A stretch of 64,000 bases of DNA from contig NZ_BBMZ01000025.1 in assembly GCF_000759795.1 (NCBI RefSeq), forward strand, positions 1 to 64,000, given 5' to 3'. A model generated the notes under the pieces. That model searched no databases and had not been told where the DNA came from. It saw only the letters and a program-made list of their open reading frames with translations. Positions 1 through 9,093 of this stretch are shown in pieces (the stretch's first letter is position 1; each line of letters begins with the position of its first letter). This DNA is from Pseudescherichia vulneris NBRC 102420 (GTDB taxonomy: Bacteria; Pseudomonadota; Gammaproteobacteria; Enterobacterales; Enterobacteriaceae). The position numbers and the translations under genes were made by a program.

Positions 1-17
1 CCTGATACCAGAATTAA

Positions 18-137
18 GTGCGCAATAATTTGCGCAGCAGCAAGGCGGCCAGCGAAGGAAAGGAAGGAGCATACTGACGTATGTGACTGACTTTGCGAGC
101 GCAGGCAACGCGGCTGATGCGATAAAGTATTGCGTAC
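18..137 (+). repeat. ERIC-like hairpin element in the 23S-5S rRNA spacer
   Basis: The segment folds on itself almost end to end. The outer arms 21-30 and 125-134 pair, 38-41 pairs with 113-116, 48-54 pairs with 100-106, and the inner stem 59-74 pairs with 79-94 around a TGAC loop. The centre resembles the known ERIC core, in which GGAGCTTAC and GTAAGTGACTGG arms face each other, and the total of about 120 bp is close to the 127 bp of ERIC elements. The flanks (CCTGATAC before, AGAATTTGCCTGG after) match an ordinary enteric 23S-5S spacer, so the element appears to have been inserted into, or to have replaced, part of it. The ERIC assignment is from memory of the consensus. Confidence 0.7.
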
Positions 138-152
138 CGAGCACAAAGAATT

Positions 153-272
153 TGCCTGGCGGCACTAGCGCGGTGGTCCCACCTGACCCCATGCCGAACT
201 CAGAAGTGAAACGCCGTAGCGCCGATGGTAGTGTGGGGTCTCCCCATGCGAGAGTAGGGAACTGCCAGGCAT
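153..272 (+). rRNA. rrf: 5S ribosomal RNA
   Basis: A 120-nt sequence begins TGCCTGGCGGC and ends GCCAGGCAT, so the two ends form the terminal helix of 5S rRNA. The internal CCATGCCGAACTCAGAAG and the GGTAGTGTGGGGTCTCCCC segment are typical of enterobacterial 5S. It is followed at once by rrn-type terminators. The 23S gene must lie just left of the window; its 3' end is not seen. Confidence 0.98.
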
Positions 273-286
273 CAAACAGAAGAACA

Positions 287-315
287 AGCCCTGTACGAAA
301 GTGCAGGGCTTTTTC
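287..315 (+). terminator. rrn terminator T1
   Basis: A strong stem, AGCCCTG against CAGGGCT, is followed by TTTTTC and lies 15 nt after 5S, in the position of rrnB T1. The downstream stretch (about 333-450), with CTCCTGAGGAGGACAAATCC-like sequence and a second copy of GCCAGGCATCAAAC, is the conserved T1-T2 linker. Confidence 0.93.
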
Positions 316-454
316 TTTTGCCTGTTGTCTGTCGGTGAGGGCTCTCCTGAGGAGGGACAAATCCGCCGGGAGCGGATTTGCACGTTGCGCAGCAACGGCC
401 CGGAGGGCGGCGGGCAGGACGCCCGCCGTAGCTGCCAGGCATCAAACAAAGCAG

Positions 455-481
455 AAGGCCATCCGTAAGGATGGCCTTTTT
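455..481 (+). terminator. rrn terminator T2
   Basis: The stem AAGGCCATCC/GGATGGCCTT is followed by a T run, matching rrnB T2 in sequence and position. The tandem arrangement marks the end of the rRNA operon. Confidence 0.93.
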
Positions 482-484
482 GCG

Positions 485-535
485 TTGCGGCGGATAAACG
501 CCGGGCGGCATTACATTTGCCCGGCCTACAAACGC
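485..535. repeat. REP-type palindromic repeat
   Basis: GCCGGGCGGC is followed by GCCCGGCCTACA, the arms of an enterobacterial REP (palindromic unit). It lies between the rrn terminators and the convergent 3' end of mobB. Confidence 0.7.
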
Positions 536-548
536 TACTTAACCTGCC

Positions 549-1061
549 TTAATGACTCTGTTGCTTCAACCACCCCATTATAAAATCAGCTATCCCAGCC
601 ACGTCATTCAAATCCAGCACCGGAACGGCAGCGTCGATCGCAACATCACTGGCGATCGCAATCACCTTGTCGTCTATCTCTATTTCCTCTAGCTGATGCC
701 CGGCATCAACGCGGAAAAGCAGGATCTTTGCCACCGACTCATGCTTGAAGCCCTCTACGAGGACCAGATCTAACGTCGCATGATCCATTCTGCTGGCCAG
801 AAACGTTAAGTCGAGCGCCGCTTCGTCCGGGGTTTCGGTCATCAGGGCCCACCGCTGCTGACTGGCGACGAGGGTTTGTGCCGCACCCGCCTTGCGTAAC
901 TCATAGCTATCCTTGCCGGGCTTATCGACATCCATATTGTGATGCGTATGCTTAATCAGGCCTGGCCGAATACCCCGTTCACAGAGAGCAGGGATCAGAC
1001 GCTTGAGCAGCGTGGTTTTACCTGTGCCGCTCCATGCGGCTATGGCGAGGATCGGCTTCAT
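549..1061 (-). CDS. mobB: molybdopterin-guanine dinucleotide biosynthesis adapter MobB
   Basis: This 170-residue protein is close to E. coli MobB. It starts [10 protein letters not shown] and carries a P-loop, SGTGKTT, at residues 11-17. MobB is a GTP-binding accessory protein that helps MobA attach GMP to molybdopterin to make the bis-MGD cofactor. An upstream in-frame start at 1124 would lie deep inside mobA, so the ATG at 1061 is preferred. This ATG overlaps the mobA stop in an ATGA, which implies translational coupling. The product matters for the formate dehydrogenase encoded later in this window, which needs bis-MGD. Confidence 0.95.
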   Translation of the reverse strand: MKPILAIAAWSGTGKTTLLKRLIPALCERGIRPGLIKHTHHNMDVDKPGKDSYELRKAGAAQTLVASQQRWALMTETPDEAALDLTFLASRMDHATLDLVLVEGFKHESVAKILLFRVDAGHQLEEIEIDDKVIAIASDVAIDAAVPVLDLNDVAGIADFIMGWLKQQSH

Positions 1062-1645
1062 TTTTTCTCCTGCCTGGCGGTGAGATCGTCCGGCGTATTG
1101 ATATTGGTAAATGCCGAGCGGCAATTGCTAAAGTCCACGGCATGCCCTCCGGCCTGGCGCATAAACATCATCACCCGCCGTTCACCGGCTGCCAGATAAG
1201 CTGCAAGCTGCGTGATCGCCTGGCGATGGACCAATGCAATGGTGGGATGATCGCGCTCACCGTCTGTCACCCATACCACCGACGCGTCCTTACGCCCAGC
1301 GGCCAGCCGTGCTGCCAGATTGGACGGTATGCCCGGCGTATCGCACGGACAGAACAGAAACCAGTCGTCCGCCGTCTGTTGCATCACAGCCAGCATACCA
1401 GCCAACGGACCGGGGAAGTTATCCAGCGTATCTTCAATAACGGCCAGGCCGCTTGCTCGGTAGCGATCGAGGTTGCGGTTAGCGCTCAGTACGACATGCT
1501 CTACCTGTTTAGCCAGACTGTTAGCGACGTGCTGCCAGAGCGGAGTGCCGTTGAGCAACAATAATCCTTTGTCCTCCCCGCCCATACGCGACGCTCTGCC
1601 GCCCGCCAGCACGACACCCGTAATGTCTAGTCCACTATTCACCAA
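1058..1645 (-). CDS. mobA: molybdenum cofactor guanylyltransferase MobA
   Basis: The 195-residue protein has the nucleotidyltransferase signature [11 protein letters not shown] at residues 13-23, followed by DKG, and the CPCDTP segment expected of the GTP/Mg site. MobA transfers GMP from GTP to Mo-molybdopterin in the cytoplasm, giving Mo-MGD. It is the first gene of a mobA-mobB pair with a 4-base overlap and is divergent from yihD. Length and sequence agree with E. coli MobA. Confidence 0.97.
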   Translation of the reverse strand: MVNSGLDITGVVLAGGRASRMGGEDKGLLLLNGTPLWQHVANSLAKQVEHVVLSANRNLDRYRASGLAVIEDTLDNFPGPLAGMLAVMQQTADDWFLFCPCDTPGIPSNLAARLAAGRKDASVVWVTDGERDHPTIALVHRQAITQLAAYLAAGERRVMMFMRQAGGHAVDFSNCRSAFTNINTPDDLTARQEKK

Positions 1646-1712
1646 TATCGCCTCTTTTATTGTGGGTTTGACCCTGCTAACGTGTCTCTCTCAAGAGTAA
1701 GGAGCACTGGCC

Positions 1713-1982
1713 ATGAAATGTAAACGTCTGAACGAAGTAATTGAACTCCTCCAGCCCGCCTGGCAAAAAGAGCCCGAGCTTAACCTGATGCAATTCTTGC
1801 AAAAATTGGCGCAGGAGTCAGGCTATGACGGCGAGCTAACCGATCTTTCTGACGATATCCTGATCTATCATCTCAAAATGCGCGACTCGGCAAAGGATGC
1901 CGTTATCCCCGGGATCCAGAAAGATTATGAAGAAGATTTCAAAACCGCTCTGCTGCGTGCCCGGGGCGTAATTAAAGAGTAA
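1713..1982 (+). CDS. yihD: conserved YihD family protein
   Basis: This is an 89-residue, highly charged protein, nearly identical to E. coli YihD (DUF1040), with the same start [13 protein letters not shown] and end RARGVIKE. The start is preceded by the ribosome-binding sequence AAGGAG. No biochemical role is established. It lies between the divergent mobAB and the srkA-dsbA pair, as in E. coli. Confidence 0.95.
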   Translation: MKCKRLNEVIELLQPAWQKEPELNLMQFLQKLAQESGYDGELTDLSDDILIYHLKMRDSAKDAVIPGIQKDYEEDFKTALLRARGVIKE

Positions 1983-2011
1983 AAGGTTGTAAGCGGTGCA
2001 ACGGAAAACGC

Positions 2012-2040
2012 TACGAAATGATATCCTGAACTATTCGTAG
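2012..2040. promoter_or_regulatory. 7-bp inverted repeat upstream of srkA
   Basis: CTACGAA and TTCGTAG face each other across 15 nt, ending 18 nt before the srkA start. It could be a protein-binding site or a weak hairpin in the srkA leader. It has no T tract, so a terminator for yihD is unlikely. Confidence 0.35.
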
Positions 2041-2058
2041 TAATTTCCGGATGATGGG

Positions 2059-3045
2059 ATGAACGACAACGCTTTTACTTTCCAGACGCTACACCCGGAT
2101 ACCATCATGGATGCGCTGTTCGAACAGGGGATCCGGGTGGATTCCGGTCTTACCGCGCTCAACAGTTACGAAAACCGTGTCTATCAGTTTCAGGATGAAG
2201 ATCGCCGCCGTTACGTGGTGAAGTTTTACCGTCCGCAGCGCTGGTCTGCAGAGCAAATCCGCGAAGAGCACCAGTTCGCCCATGAGCTAATGAACGATGA
2301 GGTACCGGTTGCCGCCCCGCTTGAATTCAACGGCCAGACGCTGCTGACGCATCAGGGGTACTACTATGCCGTATTCCCCAGCCTCGGTGGTCGTCAGTTC
2401 GAAGCCGATAACCTGGATCAGATGGAGTGGGTAGCGCGTTATCTCGGCCGCCTGCATCAAACCGGGCGTAAAAAAATCTTCACTCATCGTCCCTCCATTG
2501 ATGTTAATGAGTACCTGATTGAGCCTCGTCACGTCTTTGAGCGGTCGACGCTTATCCCCTCTGGCCTGAAAGCCGCTTTCCTTAACGCCACGGATTCCCT
2601 TATCGAGGCGGTAATGGCGCACTGGCATACGCGTTTCGAATCGCTGCGCTTGCACGGCGACTGCCATGCCGGGAACATTCTCTGGCGTGACGGGCCGCTG
2701 TTTGTCGATCTCGACGATGCCCGCAACGGTCCGGCCGTTCAGGATCTGTGGATGCTGCTCAACGGTGACAAGGCCGAGCGGCGTATGCAGCTTGAGACGA
2801 TCGTTGAGGCCTATGAAGAGTTTAGCGAGTTCAACACCGATGAAATCGCGCTCATCGAACCTTTACGTGCCATGCGTATGGTTTATTATCTGGCATGGCT
2901 GATCCGCCGCTGGGACGATCCCGCATTCCCTAAAAATTTCCCATGGCTTACCGGGGAAGACTATTGGCACAGGCAAACTCTGACCTTTATTGAGCAGGTT
3001 AAGGTTCTGCAAGAACCGCCTTTGCAACTTACGCCGATGTATTAA
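2059..3045 (+). CDS. srkA: stress response kinase A (YihE/RdoA)
   Basis: A 328-residue Ser/Thr protein kinase of the aminoglycoside-phosphotransferase-like fold. The catalytic loop HGDCHAGN places the catalytic Asp at 201, and the metal-binding Asp lies in FVDLDD at 217, the same residues as in E. coli SrkA. In E. coli it is a cytoplasmic kinase that counteracts MazEF-linked death and is induced by Cpx. It sits 27 bp upstream of dsbA and is probably cotranscribed with it, as in E. coli. Confidence 0.96.
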   Translation: MNDNAFTFQTLHPDTIMDALFEQGIRVDSGLTALNSYENRVYQFQDEDRRRYVVKFYRPQRWSAEQIREEHQFAHELMNDEVPVAAPLEFNGQTLLTHQGYYYAVFPSLGGRQFEADNLDQMEWVARYLGRLHQTGRKKIFTHRPSIDVNEYLIEPRHVFERSTLIPSGLKAAFLNATDSLIEAVMAHWHTRFESLRLHGDCHAGNILWRDGPLFVDLDDARNGPAVQDLWMLLNGDKAERRMQLETIVEAYEEFSEFNTDEIALIEPLRAMRMVYYLAWLIRRWDDPAFPKNFPWLTGEDYWHRQTLTFIEQVKVLQEPPLQLTPMY

Positions 3046-3072
3046 TTTGACACGTTCAGGAGAGTATTAACC

Positions 3073-3696
3073 ATGAAGAAAATTTGGCTGGCGCTTGCAG
3101 GTCTCATTCTGGCATTTAGCGCATCTGCGGCTCAGTTCACCGAGGGCAAACAGTACATCGCCCTTGATAAACCGGCGGTGGGAGAGCCGCAGGTGCTGGA
3201 GTTCTTCTCCTTCTACTGCCCGCACTGCTACGATTTTGAACGCGTGTGGCACGTTTCTGACACGGTGAAACAGCAGCTGCCGGAAGGCACTAAAATGACG
3301 AAATATCACGTCGAGTTCCTGGGCCCATTGGGTAAAGATCTGACCCAGGCATGGGCTGTGGCAATGGCGCTGGGCGTAGAAGATAAGATCACTGCCCCGA
3401 TGTTTGAAGCGGTGCAGAAGGCCCAGACCGTGACTACCGTCGCCGATATTCGCAAAGTGTTTGTTGATGCCGGTATTAAAGGCGAAGACTATGACGCCGC
3501 GTGGAACAGCTTTGTGGTGAAATCCCTGGTTGCCCAGCAGGAGAAAGCCGCCGCCGATCTGCAGCTGCAGGGCGTTCCAGCCATGTTTGTTAACGGCAAG
3601 TATCAGGTTAACCCGCAGGGAATGGATGCCAGCAGCATGGACATCTTCGTTCAGCAGTATGCCGCAACGGTAAAATATCTGGTTGGCCAGAAGTAA
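3073..3696 (+). CDS. dsbA: periplasmic thiol:disulfide oxidoreductase DsbA
   Basis: A 207-residue precursor with a cleavable signal peptide of about 19 residues (cleavage after FSASA), thioredoxin-fold active site C49-P50-H51-C52, and the cis-proline loop VPAMFVNG. It donates disulfides to secreted proteins in the periplasm and is reoxidised by DsbB. A good AGGAG ribosome-binding site precedes the start, and a terminator follows directly. It is one residue shorter than E. coli DsbA. Confidence 0.98.
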   Translation: MKKIWLALAGLILAFSASAAQFTEGKQYIALDKPAVGEPQVLEFFSFYCPHCYDFERVWHVSDTVKQQLPEGTKMTKYHVEFLGPLGKDLTQAWAVAMALGVEDKITAPMFEAVQKAQTVTTVADIRKVFVDAGIKGEDYDAAWNSFVVKSLVAQQEKAAADLQLQGVPAMFVNGKYQVNPQGMDASSMDIFVQQYAATVKYLVGQK

Positions 3697-3701
3697 ACAT
3701 A

Positions 3702-3726
3702 AAGCCGGTCAATGACCGGCTTTTTT
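3702..3726 (+). terminator. terminator after dsbA
   Basis: GCCGGTC and GACCGGC form a stem followed by TTTTTT, 5 nt after the dsbA stop codon. Confidence 0.9.
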
Positions 3727-4108
3727 ATCGATTTTGTCGTACGCCATATTGATCTAGTTCAAAAACAGACCGCAGAGCGAATTAAGCGTCACTGACCGTC
3801 CGCCATACCAATCCACCGCATGGGCAAAAGCTTATATCCACATGGAGTAAATTGTCACCTAACGGACATAAGGATCGCGATCCTTTTTCTATTTATCTGA
3901 TTTAAATAGATAAATAAACAGCCCCGCCAATTTCACATGGTCTATTATTTCTTCATAAAAAAAGCATGCACAAAGTTATCCACAGGATAATAATGCGAAC
4001 GATCGCGACGATCCGGAAATCTTTTCCACGAATTACCGTGAAAAACTCAAGTTTTCGTCCGGTATGTGGCATCCTTTAACCATAAATTATTAAACAGGCA
4101 CGGATATC
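3727..4108 (+). promoter_or_regulatory. AT-rich polA upstream region with a DnaA box
   Basis: About 380 bp without a gene. It contains a perfect DnaA box TTATCCACA at 3976-3984, several GATC sites near 3874-3881 and 3999-4014, and AT-rich tracts likely to hold the polA promoter. In E. coli the genes yihF and yihG occupy the dsbA-polA interval; no trace of either is recognisable here. Confidence 0.6.
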
Positions 4109-6901
4109 ATGGTTCAGATCCCAGAAAACCCGCTAATCCTCGTTGATGGCTCTTCTTATCTCTATCGCGCTTACCACGCGTTCCCACCGCTGACTAACAG
4201 CGCGGGAGAGCCAACCGGCGCCATGTACGGGGTGCTGAACATGCTCAGAAGCTTGATCATGCAGTATCAGCCCACGCATGCCGCAATGGTGTTTGATGCG
4301 AAAGGGAAGACATTCCGTGATGAACTGTTTGAGCACTATAAATCACACCGTCCGCCGATGCCTGACGACCTGCGTTCGCAGATCGAGCCGCTGCATGCGA
4401 TGGTAAAAGCGATGGGTCTGCCGCTGATGGCCATTTCCGGCGTTGAGGCGGATGATGTTATCGGTACGCTGGCACTGGAGGCTGAAAAAATGGGGCGCCC
4501 GGTCCTGATCAGCACCGGCGATAAAGATATGGCCCAGCTGGTCACGCCGAACGTGACCCTGATTAACACTATGACCAATACCATTCTCGGCCCGGAAGAG
4601 GTGATCAATAAATATGGCGTGCCGCCTGAGCTGATCATCGATTTCCTTGCCTTGATGGGCGACTCCTCAGATAACATCCCTGGCGTGCCGGGCGTGGGTG
4701 AAAAAACCGCGCAGGCGCTGCTGCAGGGGCTGGGCGGTCTGGAAACGCTGCTTAACGAGTCTGATAAGATCGCCACTCTCAGCTTCCGCGGGGCGAAAAC
4801 CATGGCGGCGAAGCTGGAGCAGAATAAAGAGGTGGCTCGCCTCTCTTATCAGCTGGCGACCATCAAGACCGACGTTGAGCTGGAGCTCTCTTGTGAGCAA
4901 CTGACGGTACAGCAGCCTGCCGCAGATGAGCTGCTGAGCCTGTTTAAACGATATGAATTCAAACGCTGGACGGCGGATGTCGAAGCGGGAACCTGGTTGC
5001 AGGGTAAAGGCGCGAAACCGGCCGCGAAGCCGCAGGCGGCCCCTGTCGTGGACGTTGAAGACGAAGACGACGAACCTGCGACACCGCTCTCCGCAGAGCA
5101 TTACGTTACCGTTCTGGATGAGCCGACGCTGAACGAGTGGATTGCGCGACTGAAGAAAGCGCCGGTATTTGCGTTCGATACGGAAACGGATAGCCTGGAC
5201 AACGTTAGCGCTCAGCTGGTGGGCCTGTCATTTGCCACCGAACCCGGTTTAGCGGCCTACGTGCCGGTCGCCCACGACTATCTGGATGCGCCTGAGCAGC
5301 TTTCCCGCGATCGCGTCCTGGAACTGCTGAAGCCGATTCTGGAAGATGAAAAAGCACTGAAGGTAGGGCAGAACCTTAAGTTCGATCGCGGCATTTTGCA
5401 GAACTACGGCATCGAGCTGCGTGGCATCGCCTTCGACACCATGCTTGAGTCCTATATTCTCGACAGCGTCGCCGGGCGTCACGATATGGACAGCCTCTCC
5501 GCTCGCTGGCTGAAGCATCAGACCGTGACCTTTGAGCAGATTGCTGGCAAGGGTAAAAACCAGCTGACCTTTAACCAGATTGCACTGGAAGAGGCCGGTC
5601 ACTACGCGGCGGAAGATGCTGACGTCACGCTGCAGCTGCATCTCAAGATGTGGCCAAAGCTGGAGAAACACGCGGGCCCGCTGAATATTTTCCAGAACAT
5701 CGAAATGCCGCTGGTGCCGGTGCTCTCCCGCATCGAGCGTAACGGGGTGAAGATCGATCCGGCGGTGCTGCATAAGCACTCCGGTGAAATCACGCTGCGT
5801 CTGGCCGAGCTGGAGAAAAAGGCCCATGAGATTGCGGGTGAAGCGTTTAACCTCTCTTCAACCAAACAGCTGCAGGTTATCCTGTTTGAAAAGCAGGGCA
5901 TTAAGCCGCTGAAGAAGACGCCGGGTGGCGCACCCTCAACCTCAGAAGAGGTGCTGGAGGAGCTGGCGCTGGACTACCCGCTGCCGAAGGTCATTCTGGA
6001 GCATCGCGGCCTGTCGAAGCTGAAATCGACCTATACCGATAAGCTGCCGCTGATGATCAATCCTAAAACCGGGCGCGTGCACACCTCCTATCACCAGGCG
6101 GTCACCGCAACGGGACGACTCTCATCCACCGATCCGAACCTGCAGAATATTCCCGTGCGTAACGAGGAAGGAAGGCGCATCCGTCAGGCGTTTATTGCGC
6201 CAGAGGATTACGTCATCGTCTCTGCGGACTACTCACAGATTGAGCTGCGTATCATGGCGCACCTGTCACGCGACCAGGGGCTGCTCTCTGCCTTTGCTGA
6301 GGGCCAGGATATCCACCGCGCCACGGCGGCAGAGGTATTTGGCATGCCGCTGGAGAGCGTATCAAACGACCAGCGCCGCAGCGCGAAGGCGATTAACTTC
6401 GGCCTGATCTATGGCATGAGCGCTTTTGGTCTGTCGCGTCAGCTGAACATCCCGCGCAAAGAGTCGCAGCGTTATATGGATCTCTACTTTGAGCGCTATC
6501 CGGGCGTGCGTGAATATATGGAACGCACCCGGGCGCAGGCCAAAGAGCAGGGCTACGTTGAAACGCTGGAGGGGCGTCGCCTCTATCTGCCGGACATCAA
6601 ATCCAGCAACGCCGCGCGCCGGGCTGGGGCTGAGCGTGCTGCAATTAACGCCCCGATGCAGGGCACGGCGGCAGATATCATCAAGCGGGCAATGATCGCC
6701 GTGGATGCCTGGCTAGAGGCGGAGCAGCCGCGCGTGCGTATGATTATGCAGGTTCACGATGAACTGGTGTTTGAAGTGCACAAAGACGATGTGGGGCAGG
6801 TCTCCCAGAAGATCCATGAGCTGATGGAGAACAGCACCCAGCTGGACGTTCCGTTGCTGGTGGAGGTGGGCAGTGGTGAAAACTGGGATCTGGCGCACTA
6901 G
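4109..6901 (+). CDS. polA: DNA polymerase I
   Basis: The 930-residue protein has the full three-domain architecture. The 5'-3' exonuclease spans about 1-320, with GVEADDVIG and [14 protein letters not shown]. The 3'-5' exonuclease spans about 325-520 and starts at [10 protein letters not shown]. The polymerase spans about 520-930, with motif [10 protein letters not shown], motif [15 protein letters not shown] and motif [11 protein letters not shown]. It fills gaps in repair and removes Okazaki primers. An acidic linker near 310-325 makes it two residues longer than E. coli Pol I. It is followed by the Spot 42 gene, as in E. coli. Confidence 0.99.
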   Translation: MVQIPENPLILVDGSSYLYRAYHAFPPLTNSAGEPTGAMYGVLNMLRSLIMQYQPTHAAMVFDAKGKTFRDELFEHYKSHRPPMPDDLRSQIEPLHAMVKAMGLPLMAISGVEADDVIGTLALEAEKMGRPVLISTGDKDMAQLVTPNVTLINTMTNTILGPEEVINKYGVPPELIIDFLALMGDSSDNIPGVPGVGEKTAQALLQGLGGLETLLNESDKIATLSFRGAKTMAAKLEQNKEVARLSYQLATIKTDVELELSCEQLTVQQPAADELLSLFKRYEFKRWTADVEAGTWLQGKGAKPAAKPQAAPVVDVEDEDDEPATPLSAEHYVTVLDEPTLNEWIARLKKAPVFAFDTETDSLDNVSAQLVGLSFATEPGLAAYVPVAHDYLDAPEQLSRDRVLELLKPILEDEKALKVGQNLKFDRGILQNYGIELRGIAFDTMLESYILDSVAGRHDMDSLSARWLKHQTVTFEQIAGKGKNQLTFNQIALEEAGHYAAEDADVTLQLHLKMWPKLEKHAGPLNIFQNIEMPLVPVLSRIERNGVKIDPAVLHKHSGEITLRLAELEKKAHEIAGEAFNLSSTKQLQVILFEKQGIKPLKKTPGGAPSTSEEVLEELALDYPLPKVILEHRGLSKLKSTYTDKLPLMINPKTGRVHTSYHQAVTATGRLSSTDPNLQNIPVRNEEGRRIRQAFIAPEDYVIVSADYSQIELRIMAHLSRDQGLLSAFAEGQDIHRATAAEVFGMPLESVSNDQRRSAKAINFGLIYGMSAFGLSRQLNIPRKESQRYMDLYFERYPGVREYMERTRAQAKEQGYVETLEGRRLYLPDIKSSNAARRAGAERAAINAPMQGTAADIIKRAMIAVDAWLEAEQPRVRMIMQVHDELVFEVHKDDVGQVSQKIHELMENSTQLDVPLLVEVGSGENWDLAH

Positions 6902-7047
6902 CCTTTGGCGTAATGACGCAGTTTTATGTAAGTAAGCAACATAAGATAGAGCTTTTTGTGATGATCATTAGAATTACCTATGTAAACAATGAAAAAAAAT
7001 TACAAAAAGCGTTTGTAACTGTCTAAAAAAAGAGTAGAGTTAAAGGC

Positions 7048-7157
7048 GTAGGGTACAGAGGTAAGATGTTCTATCTTTCAGACCTTTTACTTCACGTAAT
7101 CGGATTTGGCTGAATATTTTAGCCGCCCCAGTCAGTAATGACTGGGGCGTTTTTTAT
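7048..7157 (+). ncRNA. spf: Spot 42 small RNA
   Basis: The sequence starts GTAGGGTACAGAGGTAAGAT and ends in the GCCCCAGTCAGTAATGACTGGGGC stem plus T run. It matches the 109-nt E. coli Spot 42 almost base for base and has the same polA-spf-engB context. Spot 42 is an Hfq-dependent RNA, repressed by CRP-cAMP, that represses catabolic mRNAs such as galK. Its terminator may also serve the convergent engB. Confidence 0.97.
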
Positions 7158-7161
7158 TGGG

Positions 7162-7809
7162 TTACTCTTCGGCGTCTGCTTCCGTCACTGGCGTCAAATC
7201 GCTAAACCAGCTATCCAGCTTCGCCTTCAGCTTGTCCACGCCCAGTTTCTTCAGGGATGAGAACGCCTCAACCTGGACGTCACCGTTAAACGCCAGCACC
7301 GCCTCACGCACCATATTCAACTGTGCCTTGCGCGCGCCGCTCGCCAGCTTATCGGCTTTGGTCAGCAGTACCAGCACCTGAATTTCGCTCTCAACGGCCC
7401 ACTGGATCATCTGCTGATCGAGATCTTTCAACGGATGGCGAATGTCCATCAGGATCACCACGCCCTGCAGGCACTGGCGCTTCTCCAGGTATTCGCCCAG
7501 GGCGCGCTGCCATTTGATCTTCATCTCCTCCGGGACTTCGGCGTAGCCGTAGCCGGGCAGGTCAACAAGACGCTTGCCTTCAGTGACCTCAAACAGGTTG
7601 ATAAGCTGGGTACGGCCAGGCGTTTTAGAGGTTCGCGCCAGGCTCTTCTGATGCGTCAGGGTATTCAGGGCGCTCGATTTACCCGCATTGGAACGGCCAG
7701 CAAAGGCCACTTCTATTCCGGTATCGGCAGGTAAGTGGCGAATATCAGGCGCACTGGTCACAAAGTGCGTCTGTTGATAATTCAAATTAGTCAAAGCGGT
7801 CGTCTCCAT
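7162..7809 (-). CDS. engB: ribosome biogenesis GTPase EngB (YihA/YsxC)
   Basis: A TRAFAC GTPase with G1 [10 protein letters not shown]3 DLPGYG and G4 TKAD, needed for 50S subunit assembly. The open frame from an ATG at 7809 encodes 215 residues. A TTG at 7794 would give [10 protein letters not shown], the N-terminus of the 210-residue E. coli protein, so the true start may be 7794. It is transcribed toward spf, and the two genes meet tail to tail. Confidence 0.95.
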   Translation of the reverse strand: METTALTNLNYQQTHFVTSAPDIRHLPADTGIEVAFAGRSNAGKSSALNTLTHQKSLARTSKTPGRTQLINLFEVTEGKRLVDLPGYGYAEVPEEMKIKWQRALGEYLEKRQCLQGVVILMDIRHPLKDLDQQMIQWAVESEIQVLVLLTKADKLASGARKAQLNMVREAVLAFNGDVQVEAFSSLKKLGVDKLKAKLDSWFSDLTPVTEADAEE

Positions 7810-8067
7810 AAGTAAAGCTTTGGGGGATTATACCTGAACGCAGGAAAAAGGCGGCTTTTCTCGCCAACCCCCTTTCATATCCCTACTGGCTATAGACCTT
7901 GTAAGATATTGGCTACTTTACGTCTGCGATATTTCAGAGTAATTGCAGGTTCCATAAAGGCGTAATTCTTTATAAATCAAATATTTGTGTGATTAGAATT
8001 TTCTGAATTTAGCTTTTTATGCCGCTTTGCGTCTTGTTACTTTTTTCTAACACGGTAAAGTAGCGGG

Positions 8068-8312
8068 CAAAGGCGAGGAGCGCCGGGGAACGTGACTTAG
8101 GGAAAAGGGGTCAGGAGCGCCAGGAGGCGAAGACACTGGATAGCCAGGATGGCGAACGTCAGGAGACGTGATACACAGGGAAATGGACCGCAACAGGGAG
8201 CGTTCATGCTAAGGGATAAACAGGGTTGGTTGTAAGCAAACACGGAATAGTTAACCCGCTGAGGGTGGGTGGTCAAGAAAAAAGGCGACAGTTTACTCTG
8301 TCGCCTTTTTTC
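8068..8312 (+). ncRNA. csrC: CsrC regulatory RNA
   Basis: About 245 nt between engB and yihI, the csrC position in E. coli. It contains many GGA motifs in loops (AGGAG, CAGGAGCGCCAGGAGGCG, TCAGGAGACG) that act as CsrA-binding decoys, and ends with the terminator GGCGACAG/CTGTCGCC plus T run at 8281-8312. CsrC sequesters CsrA and relieves its effect on glycogen, biofilm and motility mRNAs. The middle has diverged from E. coli. The 5' end is inferred from alignment with E. coli from memory. Confidence 0.92.
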
Positions 8313-8377
8313 TTTGCTTGCTTTCTGCTAGATTCCGCCGCAATTCTATACTGAATAAAACGGCTCAAAGATCAAAT

Positions 8378-8896
8378 ATGATGAATAAACCCGCATCGTC
8401 TCCGCGTGGCAAAGGCCCCGCAAAAGCGCACCGCAAAACGCGCGATGAAATCAATCAAGAAGCACGCGACCGTAAGCGTGATAAAAAGCATCGCGGCAAC
8501 GCCGCAGGCAGCCGTGCGTCCGGCAGCGATGGCGCATCCGGCTCTCGTGGCCAGAAGCAGCAGAAAGATCCCCGTATCGGCAGTAAAACTCCTGTACCGT
8601 TGGGCGTAACCGCTACTCCGGTCACCCGTCAGCACAAACCCAAGAGCGAGAAACCTATGCTTTCACCGCAGGCTGAACTGGATTTGCTGGAAACTGATGA
8701 GCGCCTGGACGCGCTGCTGGAACGTCTGGAGAATGGCGACATCCTGAGCGCAGAAGATCAGGCATGGGTTGACGCTAAACTGGACCGCATTGATGCGCTG
8801 ATGCAGCAGCTCGGTCTCTCCTACGACGATGATGAAGACGAAGAAGAAGAAGAGGAAAAAGAGGATATGATGCGCCTGCTCAAAGGCGGCAACTGA
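8378..8896 (+). CDS. yihI: Der GTPase-activating protein YihI
   Basis: A 172-residue protein with a basic Arg/Lys-rich N-terminal half, a conserved [20 protein letters not shown] segment in the C-terminal half, and an acidic tail rich in Asp/Glu. YihI stimulates GTP hydrolysis by Der (EngA) and so modulates 50S assembly, which fits its closeness to engB. Two adjacent ATGs (8378 and 8381) are possible. A longer in-frame start at 8318 falls just after the CsrC terminator and adds non-conserved residues, so it was not used. Confidence 0.93.
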   Translation: MMNKPASSPRGKGPAKAHRKTRDEINQEARDRKRDKKHRGNAAGSRASGSDGASGSRGQKQQKDPRIGSKTPVPLGVTATPVTRQHKPKSEKPMLSPQAELDLLETDERLDALLERLENGDILSAEDQAWVDAKLDRIDALMQQLGLSYDDDEDEEEEEEKEDMMRLLKGGN

Positions 8897-8920
8897 TCCC
8901 TGGACTCCTCGCTTTACAGC

Positions 8921-9091
8921 ATGGGCTTGCTCGTCCTGCTTATAACCCTTCCGGTTATGTGTTATCTGGCGTGGTTATTCGTTAAACTACGCCGGTTGTC
9001 GCAGCGACAAAAGTGGCTGCGCAACCGGCTTGCACTTCGTCATGGAGGCAGGCCAGGCCGTCGTCGTCAGCGGCGCTACCCGAAGGAGTGA
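8921..9091 (+). CDS. small predicted membrane protein between yihI and hemN (unrecognised)
   Basis: A 56-codon frame begins with about 20 hydrophobic residues (MGLLVLLITLPVMCYLAWLF), predicted to be one membrane span, followed by a very basic tail rich in Arg, Lys and Gln. The stop TGA at 9089-9091 lies 2 bp before the hemN ATG, so translation could couple to hemN. No strong ribosome-binding site precedes the ATG. The frame is open back to the yihI stop, in phase with yihI. Some gammaproteobacteria have a longer membrane-anchored DUF2489 protein near hemN; this could be a shortened relative, which is inference only. Confidence 0.45.
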   Translation: MGLLVLLITLPVMCYLAWLFVKLRRLSQRQKWLRNRLALRHGGRPGRRRQRRYPKE

Positions 9092-9093
9092 GC

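Noticed and set aside
3976-3984. Replication origin at the DnaA box
   Set aside because: It is a single box upstream of polA without the 13-mers, box array or gidA/mnmG context of oriC.
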